This document shows, piece by piece, positions 1 through 7,935 of a DNA stretch of 27,684 nucleotides. Location: the NCBI GenBank assembly GCA_965150505.1, contig CBCTVZ010000022.1, positions 1 through 27,684 on the forward strand. The letters are read 5' to 3'. The DNA is from JAGZHZ01 sp965150505. Its GTDB lineage: Bacteria > Bacillota > Clostridia > Lachnospirales > Lachnospiraceae. The notes under the pieces were generated by a model. It had not been told where the DNA came from. It saw only the letters and a program-made list of their open reading frames with translations, and made no database searches. A program made the translations under genes and the position numbers. Each line of letters opens with the position of its first letter. Positions within the stretch are counted from its first letter, which is position 1.

Positions 1-114
1 ATAGTTCCGATGTCTCGAAAAAACATTTTACCCCAACCCTTGACAAAGAACCAAATTTTATAACTAGATTGTAAACTTTATATAGATAATATCATAATAT
101 TTAAAAGAGCTACA

Positions 115-149
115 TAAAAAACTCCCCAGAACCGACGTCCTGAGGAGTT
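115..149 (-). terminator. rho-independent terminator after rpsI
   Basis: On the minus strand, arms AACTCCTCAG and CTGGGGAGTT form a stem of about 10 bp around a 10-nt loop, followed directly by a T tract. It lies about 40 nt past the rpsI stop and ends the rplM-rpsI transcript. The rest of 1-189 shows no gene. Confidence 0.85.
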
Positions 150-189
150 GTAAAATCTTTTTGAAATTGTATGTTCCAAAAACGTATGA

Positions 190-582
190 TTAACGTTTGG
201 AGAACTGTGGAGCACGACGAGCTGCTTTGAGACCGTATTTCTTTCTTTCTTTCATTCTTGGATCTCTTGTCAGGTATCCTGCTTTTTTCAGTGCTGGTCT
301 ATAATCATTATCTACCTGCAGTAATGCTCTTGCGATACCATGTCTGATAGCTCCGGCCTGTCCAGTAAATCCGCCACCGTGTACGTTTACTAAAACGTCA
401 AATTTATCTGTTGTCTCAGTAGCTGCTAATGGCTGACGAACAACAACTTTTAATGTTTCCAGTCCAAAATAATTATCAATATCTCTCTTATTGATTGTAA
501 TTTTTCCTGTTCCTGGTACTAAATATACTCTTGCGATAGATTTTTTTCTTCTTCCTGTTCCGTAGAATTTTGAATTAGCCAA
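190..582 (-). CDS. rpsI: 30S ribosomal protein S9
   Basis: Protein S9 of the small ribosomal subunit, 130 residues, the usual bacterial length. The N-terminus carries the family motif YGTGRRKKSIARV. The basic C-terminus ends in the universal SKR tail, which in known ribosomes reaches the P-site tRNA. The middle has the expected GGGFTGQAGAIRHGIARAL segment. The start codon is TTG: a strong AGGAGG lies 9 nt upstream and there is no in-frame ATG nearby. The gene follows rplM by 18 nt, forming the standard L13-S9 pair, and ends before a clear terminator. Confidence 0.97.
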   Translation of the reverse strand: MANSKFYGTGRRKKSIARVYLVPGTGKITINKRDIDNYFGLETLKVVVRQPLAATETTDKFDVLVNVHGGGFTGQAGAIRHGIARALLQVDNDYRPALKKAGYLTRDPRMKERKKYGLKAARRAPQFSKR

Positions 583-600
583 TGTTCTTTACCTCCTTAC

Positions 601-1029
601 TTAAAATGTCAGTACTTCTGGTTTCTGAGCTGCGTGATCATGCTCTGCTCCAGCGTAAACATGAAGTTTTTTGCCCATAGCTCTTCCTAAAGGTCCCTTT
701 GGAAGCATGCCCTGAACAGCCAGTTCGATTACTTTTTCAGGTTTTTTTGCCATCATCTCTCTTAATGTAGTTTCTTTCATTCCTCCTACATAATCAGAGT
801 GTCTGTAGTAAACTTTCTGATCTAATTTCTTTCCTGTAACAGTAATTTTATCAGCGTTTACAACGATTACATAATCTCCTGTATCAATGTGTGGTGTAAA
901 GATCGGCTTATTTTTTCCTCTCAAAACTTTAGCTACTTCAGATGCTAAACGACCTAATGTATATCCTGTAGCGTCAACTACGTACCATTTTCTTTCAATT
1001 GTTGCTGGACTAGCCATAAAACTCTTCAT
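601..1029 (-). CDS. rplM: 50S ribosomal protein L13
   Basis: Protein L13 of the large subunit, an early assembly protein, 142 residues and full length. It begins MKSFMASPATIERKWYVVDA, which aligns end to end with the known family start, so the first ATG is chosen; AAGGAGG lies just upstream. The conserved GRLASEVAKVLRGKNKPIFTPH and GMLPKGPLGR segments are present. It is the first gene of a two-gene operon with rpsI. It has its own near-consensus promoter (1123-1151) and a leader of about 85 nt that could hold an autoregulatory structure. Confidence 0.97.
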   Translation of the reverse strand: MKSFMASPATIERKWYVVDATGYTLGRLASEVAKVLRGKNKPIFTPHIDTGDYVIVVNADKITVTGKKLDQKVYYRHSDYVGGMKETTLREMMAKKPEKVIELAVQGMLPKGPLGRAMGKKLHVYAGAEHDHAAQKPEVLTF

Positions 1030-1116
1030 TGGTTTACCTCCTTGAATATTTAAACTGGTTATATGATAAAATGCTCCGCCGGGGCTTTGGCCAAAACATT
1101 TCTCTCCATTTCATGC
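1030..1116 (-). promoter_or_regulatory. rplM 5' leader, possible L13 autoregulatory element
   Basis: About 85 nt lie between the predicted transcription start and the rplM ATG. A hairpin at 1069-1101 pairs AAATG with CATTT and has a GC-rich inner part (GGC/GCC). Firmicute rplM genes are known to carry L13-binding leaders (Rfam L13 leader family). I infer the same role from position and structure; I have not matched the family consensus base by base. Confidence 0.35.
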
Positions 1117-1122
1117 CTTTCC

Positions 1123-1151
1123 ATTATATTATACAAGAGAAATCATGTCAA
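1123..1151 (-). promoter_or_regulatory. sigma-A promoter for rplM-rpsI
   Basis: Perfect hexamers on the minus strand: TTGACA (1151-1146), a 17-nt spacer, then TATAAT (1128-1123). It lies in the truA-rplM gap, so the ribosomal pair can be transcribed apart from the upstream ECF-truA genes. A second TATAAT overlaps 5 nt upstream. Confidence 0.85.
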
Positions 1152-1167
1152 TATCTTATTTTTATTT

Positions 1168-1938
1168 TTACTCAAAAATCAAGGCTTTCTGCTGTTTTTC
1201 ATCTGGATATTCTATGGAAATCAAGGTCAATCCCTCAGGTCTTGCCGTCGGTCCTGCTGCGCTTCGATCTTTTGCTTCTAAAATCTTTTCCATATCCTCT
1301 GGCAAAATAATACCCTGACCTGCCTGCATCAAAGTGCCTGCTATGATGCGAACCATGTTATATAAAAATCCATTTCCTCTAATTCGGATTCGAATTAAAT
1401 GATCTTCTTTTGTAATATCAATACTATAAATCGTTCTGACCGTATCTGGCACTTCTTCTTTCCATGTACTCAAACTCTTAAAATCATGCGTTCCTACTAA
1501 ATAAGAAGCAGCTTTTTTCATCGCTTCCACATCTAATTTATAATAAGTAAAATAAGAATACAATCTCTTTGTTGGATCTGGAAATCTTCTATTATAAATA
1601 CAATACTCATACGTCTTAACAGTATGACATTTTCTCGGATGAAAATCAGCTGCCACTTCTGCTGAATCAATAATCCGAATATCCGCCGGCAATCTCGTAT
1701 TCATCGCATATGAAATTTTCTCTGCTGGCATTCTGGCATTTGTGTCAAACACAGCCACATTTCCAAGTGCGTGAACGCCAGAATCTGTTCTGCTTGCTCC
1801 AATCACTTTAATTGGTTCTTGCAGCAGTTCAGATAAATGGCGATTCAACATTTCTTCTACGGTCACTCCATTTGGCTGAATCTGCCATCCGCAGTAATTT
1901 GTTCCATCATAGGATACGATCAACTTCACACGTTTCAT
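1168..1938 (-). CDS. truA: tRNA pseudouridine(38-40) synthase TruA
   Basis: Converts uridines 38-40 in the anticodon arm of tRNAs to pseudouridine. The 256 residues match the usual 245-270. The catalytic aspartate is D52 in GASRTDSGVHALG; the NRRFPDPTKR, GTHDFKSLST and RGNGFLYNMVRIIAGTL segments are also diagnostic. The start ATG has GGAG about 11 nt upstream, and the protein begins MKRVKLIVSYDGTNYCGWQ as the family does. It lies between the ecfT terminator and the rplM promoter, in the conserved ecf-truA-rplM-rpsI order. Three copies of a 13-bp repeat sit just upstream. Confidence 0.96.
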   Translation of the reverse strand: MKRVKLIVSYDGTNYCGWQIQPNGVTVEEMLNRHLSELLQEPIKVIGASRTDSGVHALGNVAVFDTNARMPAEKISYAMNTRLPADIRIIDSAEVAADFHPRKCHTVKTYEYCIYNRRFPDPTKRLYSYFTYYKLDVEAMKKAASYLVGTHDFKSLSTWKEEVPDTVRTIYSIDITKEDHLIRIRIRGNGFLYNMVRIIAGTLMQAGQGIILPEDMEKILEAKDRSAAGPTARPEGLTLISIEYPDEKQQKALIFE

Positions 1939-1967
1939 CTTTTGCTTTTCTCCATTTTTCTCTTTTT

Positions 1968-2006
1968 ACTTTTTCTAATTACTTTTTCTAATTACTTTTT
2001 CTAATA
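1968..2006. repeat. three tandem copies of a 13-bp repeat upstream of truA
   Basis: ACTTTTTCTAATT occurs three times head to tail, at 1968-1980, 1981-1993 and 1994-2006, the last copy with one change. It ends 30 bp before the truA start. On the coding strand it reads as A-rich units with GAAAAAG. It may be replication slippage, or an A-rich upstream segment spacing the promoter from the start codon. Confidence 0.8.
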
Positions 2007-2061
2007 TGTTGTCTTTTTTTTACGCCCTATTGTCTAAAGCCAATGAGCTTTCTTCTTTCAG

Positions 2062-2122
2062 ATTTTATTTTTTAAAAAACAGCCCGCCTCACATTTTAAA
2101 ATCCTGTAAGTCGGACTGTTTC
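2062..2122 (-). terminator. rho-independent terminator after ecfT
   Basis: Minus-strand arms AAACAGTCCGACTT and GAGGCGGGCTGTTT pair over about 13 positions with G-U wobbles and one mismatch, and are followed by a T6 run. It ends the ecfA1-ecfA2-ecfT transcript about 70 nt past the stop. Confidence 0.75.
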
Positions 2123-2158
2123 CTATTATCTATAATCCATAATCTATCATTTATGTGA

Positions 2159-2192
2159 ACTACCCATCACCTAAAGATCATGGGTTTTCTGG
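2159..2192. repeat. IS200/IS605-like end hairpin remnant
   Basis: CCCAT and ATGGG (2163-2184) flank CACCTAAAGATC, followed by TTTTCTGGC. An almost identical layout occurs at 11492-11520: ACCTAAA, four bases, TGGG, one base, TTTTC. Imperfect hairpins of this shape are typical of IS200/IS605 element ends. No transposase gene is nearby, so this would be a scar. It could also be a small terminator-like hairpin. Confidence 0.35.
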
Positions 2193-2999
2193 CTAACAAA
2201 TTATAAATCTTGTCACACAAATCATTGCCACAATATACAGAGCAATGACACCGTATGCAATTTTATCTCTGTTTTTATAAATCAAAGGTTTCATTTTCGT
2301 TCTTCCGTCACCGCCTCGATATCCTCTTGCTTCCATCGCCATCGCTAAATCATTTGAACGACGAAATGCGGAGATAAACAGCGGTACTAAAAGCGGCACA
2401 AGATTTTTTGCTTTTTTGATTAATCCACCGCTTTCAAAATCAGCGCCTCTTGCCATCTGTGCTTTCATAATTTTATCGGTCTCTTCCAGCAAAATCGGAA
2501 TAAAGCGCAGAGCAATCGACATAATCATCGAAATCTCATGAACAGGAACCTTTATTTTTTTCAAAGGATTTAATCCCTTTTCCAAACCATCTGTCAGATG
2601 ATTCGGTGTCGTTGTCAGTGTCAGGACAGACGATCCAATAATCAAATACATCAGGCGGAAAATCATCAAGACAGCCGTCACGACTCCCTCTTTCGTAATT
2701 CTCAGCTTCCAGATTTGAATTAACGTTTCTCCCGGTGTCAAAAACAAGTTAAAAATCACAGTGATCAAAAGCAAAACGACAATCGCCTTCAAGCCCCTGA
2801 TCATAAACTTAAATGGTACTTTTGAAATCTTAATCACTGCTGCCAGCGCTAAAGTTGCCAGTACATATCCGACCCATGAGCGAAATACAAATAATGATAT
2901 AATATAAACAATGGTTCCCACTAATTTTACTCTTGGATCTAATTTATGAATGACGGAATCCGTCGGATAATATTGACCTATTGTAATATCTCTTATCAT
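2193..2999 (-). CDS. ecfT: ECF transporter transmembrane component EcfT
   Basis: Membrane scaffold of energy-coupling-factor importers. It couples the two ATPases to exchangeable substrate-binding S components for vitamins or metals. The 268 residues have hydrophobic segments around 28-60, 72-90, 105-130 and 155-172 plus a last helix near the C-terminus. The two family Ala-Arg-Gly motifs that contact the ATPases are at 183-185 (MARGADF) and 224-226 (EARGYRGG). The start is 7 nt after the ecfA2 stop; the ribosome site (AGAGAGAG) is weak, suggesting coupled translation. No S component is in the window, as expected for a shared group II ECF module. Confidence 0.94.
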   Translation of the reverse strand: MIRDITIGQYYPTDSVIHKLDPRVKLVGTIVYIISLFVFRSWVGYVLATLALAAVIKISKVPFKFMIRGLKAIVVLLLITVIFNLFLTPGETLIQIWKLRITKEGVVTAVLMIFRLMYLIIGSSVLTLTTTPNHLTDGLEKGLNPLKKIKVPVHEISMIMSIALRFIPILLEETDKIMKAQMARGADFESGGLIKKAKNLVPLLVPLFISAFRRSNDLAMAMEARGYRGGDGRTKMKPLIYKNRDKIAYGVIALYIVAMICVTRFIIC

Positions 3000-3006
3000 A
3001 CTCTCT

Positions 3007-3855
3007 CTACTTTCCCAATGACCTTAAAATTGCATCTTTTGCTTCCTCCACCGTCGTCACGTCCGTATCAATTTCCCAGCCTTTTTCTTCCAGTTCTTTT
3101 ACTACATACGTCACTTTTGGTGCGGCAAGTCCGATCTGTTCCAACTCTTTACAGTGTCGAAACACCTCTTTTGGAGCTCCGTCTAACATAACGCTCCCTT
3201 TATTCATCACAATAATACGATCTACATAATTTGCGACATCTTCCATACTATGAGAGACTAAAATCACAGTAATTTTTCTCTCTCTATGTAATTTTGCCAC
3301 TTGATCTAAAATCTCATCTCTACCCTTTGGGTCTAATCCTGCTGTCGGCTCATCCAACACCAATACTTCTGGGTGCATCGCAAGAATCCCTGCAATCGCC
3401 ACACGTCTTTTTTGACCTCCTGACAGCTCAAACGGAGATTTTTGATAATATTCTTTTGCCAGTCCTACCTGCTCTAATGCTTCCGTTGCTCTTTGCTTTA
3501 CTTCTTCCTCAGACAGTCCTTCATTTTTAGGGCCAAAGCAGACATCTTCAAACACAGTTGCCTCAAATAGCTGATACTCTGGATATTGAAATACAAGACC
3601 TACTTTTTCCCGCAGTTTTCTCATTTCAAAATTTTCATCATAGATACACTGATCGTTATAAAAAATTTTTCCTGACGTTCCTTTCAAAAGTCCGTTCAAA
3701 TGCTGGATCAAGGTTGATTTTCCAGAACCAGTATGGCCAATAATACCGATAAACTGTCCATCTGGAATCAGCAGCTCAATCTGATTCAATGCTTTTTTTT
3801 CAAATGCGTCTCCTTCACTGTACACATAAGACAAATCTTCTATTTTAATTGCCAT
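3007..3855 (-). CDS. ecfA2: ECF transporter ATPase EcfA2
   Basis: Second ATPase of the ECF module; with EcfA1 it hydrolyses ATP to drive uptake through EcfT. It is 282 residues with all ABC motifs: Walker A GHTGSGKST (40-48), Q-loop Q90, signature LSGGQ (144-148), Walker B VLVLDEP with catalytic E169, and the H-loop in LVSHSMED near 202. The C-terminal tail is the extension seen in EcfA proteins. The ATG overlaps the end of ecfA1 by 11 nt, and AAGGAG sits 6 nt upstream. The A2 label rests on gene order (second of the pair) and sequence style. Confidence 0.94.
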   Translation of the reverse strand: MAIKIEDLSYVYSEGDAFEKKALNQIELLIPDGQFIGIIGHTGSGKSTLIQHLNGLLKGTSGKIFYNDQCIYDENFEMRKLREKVGLVFQYPEYQLFEATVFEDVCFGPKNEGLSEEEVKQRATEALEQVGLAKEYYQKSPFELSGGQKRRVAIAGILAMHPEVLVLDEPTAGLDPKGRDEILDQVAKLHRERKITVILVSHSMEDVANYVDRIIVMNKGSVMLDGAPKEVFRHCKELEQIGLAAPKVTYVVKELEEKGWEIDTDVTTVEEAKDAILRSLGK

Positions 3856-4723
3856 GATGCGCTCCTTTCTGATTTCGGATTTTTTCCAATTCCTCTATCA
3901 ACTCCTCCTTCGTCAGAACACAATCCGGCAAAGGCAAGCCTGCCATCCGAAGCTCATATGATAGCAACGTCACTTGAGGCACATCAAGACGGTACTTTTT
4001 CAGCTGTTCTACCTCTGCAAATACCTCTCTTGGTGTTCCCTGCATTACAATCTTTCCTTTATCCATCACAAATACTTTATCTGCATCGATTACTTCTTCC
4101 ATATAATGTGTGATCAAGATTACCGTCACACCTTCTTTTTTATTTAATTCGTGTACCGTACGAATCACTTCTTTTCGGCCATTTGGATCTAACATTGCAG
4201 TTGGCTCGTCCAAAACAATACATTTCGGTCGCATCGCCACAACTCCTGCGATTGCCACTCTTTGTTTCTGTCCTCCCGACAATTTATTCGGTGAATTTTT
4301 TCGATATTCCCACATACCAACTGATTTTAGACTCTGCTCTACACGTTCCCAGATTTCCTGTGTCGGAACTCCCATATTTTCTGGGCCAAACCCGACATCT
4401 TCCTCCACAACCGTTCCTATAATCTGGTTGTCTGGATTTTGGAAAACCATCCCTGCTGTCTGTCGGATCGGCCAGATATTCTCTTCTTTTTTTGTATCTT
4501 TTCCGTCCACATACAAGGTTCCTTCTGTCGGAGTCAAAATGGCATTCATCTGTTTTGCAAGCGTCGATTTTCCTGATCCATTATGACCTAAAATCGCAAT
4601 AAACTGTCCAGGCATTACATCCAGATCTACCCCGTCAATCGCACGCACAACGGATTCTACGCTTCCTTCTTCGCTGTATTTGGCATATTCAAATACTAGC
4701 TTTGCCGCTTCAATTATTCCCAT
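3845..4723 (-). CDS. ecfA1: ECF transporter ATPase EcfA1
   Basis: First ATPase of the ECF importer core. With the start chosen here it is 292 residues: Walker A GHNGSGKST (46-54), Q-loop in GMVFQNPDNQ, signature LSGGQ (148-152), Walker B CIVLDEP with E173, and the H-loop in LITHYMEE. The ATG at 4723 is preferred because GAGG lies 8 nt before it. A GTG nine bases further upstream (4732) is open but too close to its possible ribosome site. It is the first gene of ecfA1-ecfA2-ecfT, with its own promoter at 4793-4821, and overlaps ecfA2. Confidence 0.94.
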   Translation of the reverse strand: MGIIEAAKLVFEYAKYSEEGSVESVVRAIDGVDLDVMPGQFIAILGHNGSGKSTLAKQMNAILTPTEGTLYVDGKDTKKEENIWPIRQTAGMVFQNPDNQIIGTVVEEDVGFGPENMGVPTQEIWERVEQSLKSVGMWEYRKNSPNKLSGGQKQRVAIAGVVAMRPKCIVLDEPTAMLDPNGRKEVIRTVHELNKKEGVTVILITHYMEEVIDADKVFVMDKGKIVMQGTPREVFAEVEQLKKYRLDVPQVTLLSYELRMAGLPLPDCVLTKEELIEELEKIRNQKGAHHGN

Positions 4724-4792
4724 TTCTGTCACCTCATCCTTTTAGATTTTCTTCTATTTTTCGAGTGCAACGAAGGTTTGCAGTTCTCGTCC

Positions 4793-4821
4793 ATTATACA
4801 CATTTCCTTTTTTCTTCGCAA
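4793..4821 (-). promoter_or_regulatory. sigma-A promoter for ecfA1-ecfA2-ecfT
   Basis: Minus-strand TTGCGA (4821-4816), 17 nt, TATAAT (4798-4793), about 70 nt upstream of ecfA1. This lets the ECF genes be expressed independently of the ribosomal operon that precedes them in other Firmicutes. Confidence 0.65.
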
Positions 4822-4863
4822 GTGCCAATCCTTCCTACTTTTTTATGTACAGTCTTAAATTTT

Positions 4864-5670
4864 TTATAGTCTTTTAAAAAATAAACAAATTTTTCCTTTC
4901 TTTTTTATTTGAAATCCTAATTTTTCTGCCAGTGCAATCGAGGCTCTATTTTCTTCCTCTGTTTTTAGATAAATCGTATCTTCCCCAATCTCTTTTTGGG
5001 CATATTCCAAGATTGCGCTGCTCACCTCAAAAGCATATCCTTTTCTCTGCCATTGTTTTCCGATCACATATCCAATTTCTAAAACAGGCTCTCCTTCCCA
5101 TTCTCCTGGTTCTATCCCAGCTCTTCCTATCACTTTTTCGCTCTTTTTCTCAATCACCGTCCACATCCCATATCCATAAAATCCATATACGTTCTGAAAA
5201 TAAGAGGTCAAAATTTCTTTTTCTTCTTCCATTTCTCTTGGAAGACGTTCCAAATATCGATCATTTCCATCTCCATAGATCTGATAAAAGGATTCTGCAT
5301 CTTCTGGGATGGTTTCTCGCACTTTCAGACGTTTCGTCTCTAAAATCAAAGTTGGAATCTGATAATAATGACAGAAGACCCATTGGCAAAGTTCGTCATC
5401 AATGCTCTCCTCCTCTTCCACTACACATTCTGCTCCATAAATTCGATTTTTCAAAGTTTCCAGACAGATACACGGATATCCCATCTCTTTGACCATTTTT
5501 AGTTCTGTTTCGCTGTCCGTGATACATAGCAGTTTTTTCTGTCCCTTTTCCAACTTGTATGAGGTATACCATAAGATACCATGTCCTGTATCCCGTAAAG
5601 CTGTGATCCAATTTTCTCCTTCTCTTTTTCTCCATTTTTTCTCCAGATTTTTTCCGATCCAAAGATCCAT
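4864..5670 (-). CDS. GNAT-family N-acetyltransferase with extra N-terminal domain
   Basis: Residues about 110-268 form a GNAT domain of the RimJ/RimL type. It begins LETKRLKVRETIPEDAESFY, has the acetyl-CoA-binding turn in VIGKQWQRKGYAFE near 208-221, and ends ASIALAEKLGFQ. Such enzymes move an acetyl group from acetyl-CoA to an amine; the substrate is unknown here. Residues 1-108 are not GNAT. The stretch LLCITDSETELKMVKEMGY and what follows resembles the last strands of a HAD-like fold (weak call). It is a single gene with its own promoter (5700-5728) and GGAG 8 nt before the ATG. Translation in other frames gives nothing better. Confidence 0.8.
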   Translation of the reverse strand: MDLWIGKNLEKKWRKREGENWITALRDTGHGILWYTSYKLEKGQKKLLCITDSETELKMVKEMGYPCICLETLKNRIYGAECVVEEEESIDDELCQWVFCHYYQIPTLILETKRLKVRETIPEDAESFYQIYGDGNDRYLERLPREMEEEKEILTSYFQNVYGFYGYGMWTVIEKKSEKVIGRAGIEPGEWEGEPVLEIGYVIGKQWQRKGYAFEVSSAILEYAQKEIGEDTIYLKTEEENRASIALAEKLGFQIKKKGKICLFFKRL

Positions 5671-5699
5671 GCACTTGTCTCCTTTTTCACTTTTTTCTC

Positions 5700-5728
5700 A
5701 TTGTATTCATTTTTTTCTTTTCAGACAA
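5700..5728 (-). promoter_or_regulatory. promoter for the GNAT gene
   Basis: Minus-strand TTGTCT (5728-5723), 17 nt, TACAAT (5705-5700), about 30 nt upstream of the ATG. It lies just after the terminator of the preceding anti-sigma gene. Confidence 0.55.
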
Positions 5729-5745
5729 GTCTGTTTTTCTCTGTA

Positions 5746-5792
5746 TCAAAAAATCTTCGATCAAAAGTATTTCTCTTTCGACCGAAGATTTT
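5746..5792 (-). terminator. strong terminator after the anti-sigma gene
   Basis: An 18-bp stem (5750-5767 with 5775-5792) with only two G-U wobbles and a 7-nt loop. On the minus strand it runs into TTTTTT. It sits 68 nt past the DUF4179 gene stop and isolates the sigma/anti-sigma pair from the GNAT gene. Confidence 0.9.
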
Positions 5793-5859
5793 CGTTTCAC
5801 TCTCTATTATTTATAATCTTCAAAAATAAATCTTTACATTTCCTCTTACTTCATTTTCC

Positions 5860-7272
5860 TTATTTACTAACTCCCAAATCCACAAAATATTCCTTTCCTT
5901 CCATATACTCTGCCGGTATTCTCAAATACGTCTGATCCATCTGATCTTTGTCTACCAAAAACAGCATGGTAAAATGCAATTCCTCATTTGCTTTGATATT
6001 TCTCCACAAGGACTGCTTCTGACCGACAACCCCTTCAAAATTCTGCCGTGCGTCAAAATAAATCTGAAATTCATTTAGAATATAGTCTGCTACATGGGCA
6101 TATGTCGTTATCGGCATCTTATACTCTTCGCCCACTTTTTTCAATGACTGCGTTCTAAAATAAAATGGACTGTACAGATCTTTCTCCGAAATATTTTTTG
6201 CACGCATCTTTACTTCCAAAAAGAATTGTTCGGCCTGCTCCTCCTCAGAAGAATCCGGATTCTCTTCCCCATGAATCGGCTGTCTCCAATAAGGCTTCAC
6301 CGTTCCGTCTTCATTTAGATATGGAAAGACATTTTCTTCATAATCTGTGAAAAATCTTGTATCATATTCTTTGCAAGAAGCGACATATTTTGCAGATTCT
6401 ACGGTAAATGCAATCTCCCCTTCTTCTATCTGCGCATAAAAGGTCTCATTCAGATTCATCATTCTTTCTTTTGGAATCAGATCTCCTTCGCTCAATTCTT
6501 CCTCTTCCACTTCTTTTCCTAAATCTACATTATAGGCAATCAACTGAATACCATCTTTCATATTTATTTGCTCCAGATGACTCCATGTTTTTTCCTGCTC
6601 CCCTGTATTCGTTACTTTCAGCCCCTCTGCAATCTTTTTTGCCTCATCGGTTGAAATATCGTCTGTTGTAAACAAGGTAATTACATAGCCTTCTTCCATA
6701 TTAAACAGGAACATTGGATTGTAATATGATCCATGACTTGGTTTTTTTGTGAAAATATAAGCATCTGCGCCATTGATTGTCGTCTCTTCTATGCTTTCAA
6801 CATTCCAGATCTTTGTGACTCCTTCGTTTTTGGAGGTCCATACAGCCGTATTTTCTACATATGGTGTAATTCCGCTTTCTATTCCTGGTTTTGGTCCGTC
6901 TTTATGATATTTTCCATCTCTTTCTTCATATCCTTCCGGCAGATACGTCACTTCCAGATCAAAAATATCATAACATGGCTCATATCCTTCCAGATTAAAT
7001 ACGCCTATTACCTCGTTATCGTCTTTTGTAAAAGAAAAAAACTGATTTGATGCTACCGTTCCAATCGCCATTCCCATCGTCAATACTGCCGCTGCGATCA
7101 CAATAGGAATTCTTCTTTTCTTTCGATGTTTTAAAGAAAAATCTATTTTTTCGGACTTCTTTGCCATACTTTCTTCCCTCACTTTTTGATATGCTTTCTG
7201 AATTTTTTCTTCCACCTGTTCGGAAAGTACAATATCAGAACGCAGTCCTTTTTTTACCTCTTTTTCGTTCAT
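5860..7272 (-). CDS. DUF4179-type anti-sigma factor, membrane-anchored
   Basis: A 470-residue single-pass membrane protein. Residues 1-54 are cytoplasmic and charged, with a basic stop HRKKRR. The membrane segment is about 55-75 (IPIVIAAAVLTMGMAIGTVA). The remaining roughly 390 residues should face outward. The layout and position match DUF4179 proteins, which are encoded right after ECF-like sigma factors and thought to hold them inactive. The start is 5 nt after the sigma stop, with GGGAGG 8 nt before the ATG, so both are co-translated. The outer part has a DUF4367-like feel (YxPEGYEERDGKY) and probably senses a surface signal; the signal is unknown. Confidence 0.75.
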   Translation of the reverse strand: MNEKEVKKGLRSDIVLSEQVEEKIQKAYQKVREESMAKKSEKIDFSLKHRKKRRIPIVIAAAVLTMGMAIGTVASNQFFSFTKDDNEVIGVFNLEGYEPCYDIFDLEVTYLPEGYEERDGKYHKDGPKPGIESGITPYVENTAVWTSKNEGVTKIWNVESIEETTINGADAYIFTKKPSHGSYYNPMFLFNMEEGYVITLFTTDDISTDEAKKIAEGLKVTNTGEQEKTWSHLEQINMKDGIQLIAYNVDLGKEVEEEELSEGDLIPKERMMNLNETFYAQIEEGEIAFTVESAKYVASCKEYDTRFFTDYEENVFPYLNEDGTVKPYWRQPIHGEENPDSSEEEQAEQFFLEVKMRAKNISEKDLYSPFYFRTQSLKKVGEEYKMPITTYAHVADYILNEFQIYFDARQNFEGVVGQKQSLWRNIKANEELHFTMLFLVDKDQMDQTYLRIPAEYMEGKEYFVDLGVSK

Positions 7273-7277
7273 CCGTT

Positions 7278-7793
7278 TTACCTCCCAGCATACATAATTT
7301 TCATGTCTAATTGCTCCGCATACCGCTTTCTTCCTCGCTGCAGCCTTGCCTTTACCGTCACTTCTTTCATGTCAAGTATTTTTGCAATCTCTTTAATAGA
7401 AAATCCTTCTACATAATACAAAACCAAAACCACCTGATACTTTTCTCCTACTTTTTTTAATGTCTCTAAAAATTCCACATTTTGCGTTTCTTTGTCCTCC
7501 GTCGGAATTTCTATATATTCATCCATCGGACAGTTTCGTTTTCTCTGCTTTAGCATATCATTGCATGTATTAATTAAAATCCGAATCATCCACGTTTTAA
7601 AATACTTCGGTTGTTTCAAATCCTGAATTTTTTCAAAGCAGGTCAAAATCGTATCTGCCACTGCATCTGCAGCGTCTTCTTCGTTGTGCAGATATGCTTT
7701 TGCAACTTTGTACATATTGACTTTGCATAACTCTATCAGTTGAATGAATGCTTCTGCATCGTTTTCTTGGGCCCTCTTTACTAATTTTATCAA
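7278..7793 (-). CDS. ECF-like sigma-70 family RNA polymerase sigma factor
   Basis: An extracytoplasmic-function type sigma factor of 171 residues. Region 2 is at about 12-80 (DAEAFIQLIELC to FKTWMIRILINTC). Region 4 is at about 110-160, with the helix-turn-helix GFSIKEIAKILDMKEVTVKARLQRGR. The start is set to TTG at 7793 (MIKLVKRA), because AAGGAGG lies 7 nt upstream and family members begin this way. An upstream ATG at 8000 would add 69 residues read from the adhE terminator, which is implausible. It is co-transcribed with the DUF4179 anti-sigma gene. It would direct RNA polymerase to a small regulon, probably including its own promoter. Confidence 0.88.
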   Translation of the reverse strand: MIKLVKRAQENDAEAFIQLIELCKVNMYKVAKAYLHNEEDAADAVADTILTCFEKIQDLKQPKYFKTWMIRILINTCNDMLKQRKRNCPMDEYIEIPTEDKETQNVEFLETLKKVGEKYQVVLVLYYVEGFSIKEIAKILDMKEVTVKARLQRGRKRYAEQLDMKIMYAGR

Positions 7794-7905
7794 AACAATC
7801 CCTCCTTTCCAGATCCATGAATCTTTCTCTTTTCTATGAATTAGACGGTGTGATACAGTAAAAAGATACAACAAAATATTTTCTTTGATCTCTTCCTTAT
7901 TCTTC

Positions 7906-7935
7906 ATTATAACTGAAAAAAAATAGTTCTCCCAA
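7906..7935 (-). promoter_or_regulatory. promoter for the sigma/anti-sigma pair
   Basis: Minus-strand TTGGGA (7935-7930), 18 nt, consensus TATAAT (7911-7906), about 110 nt before the TTG start. The -35 lies inside the ISL3-end-like sequence at 7913-7951. Confidence 0.45.
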
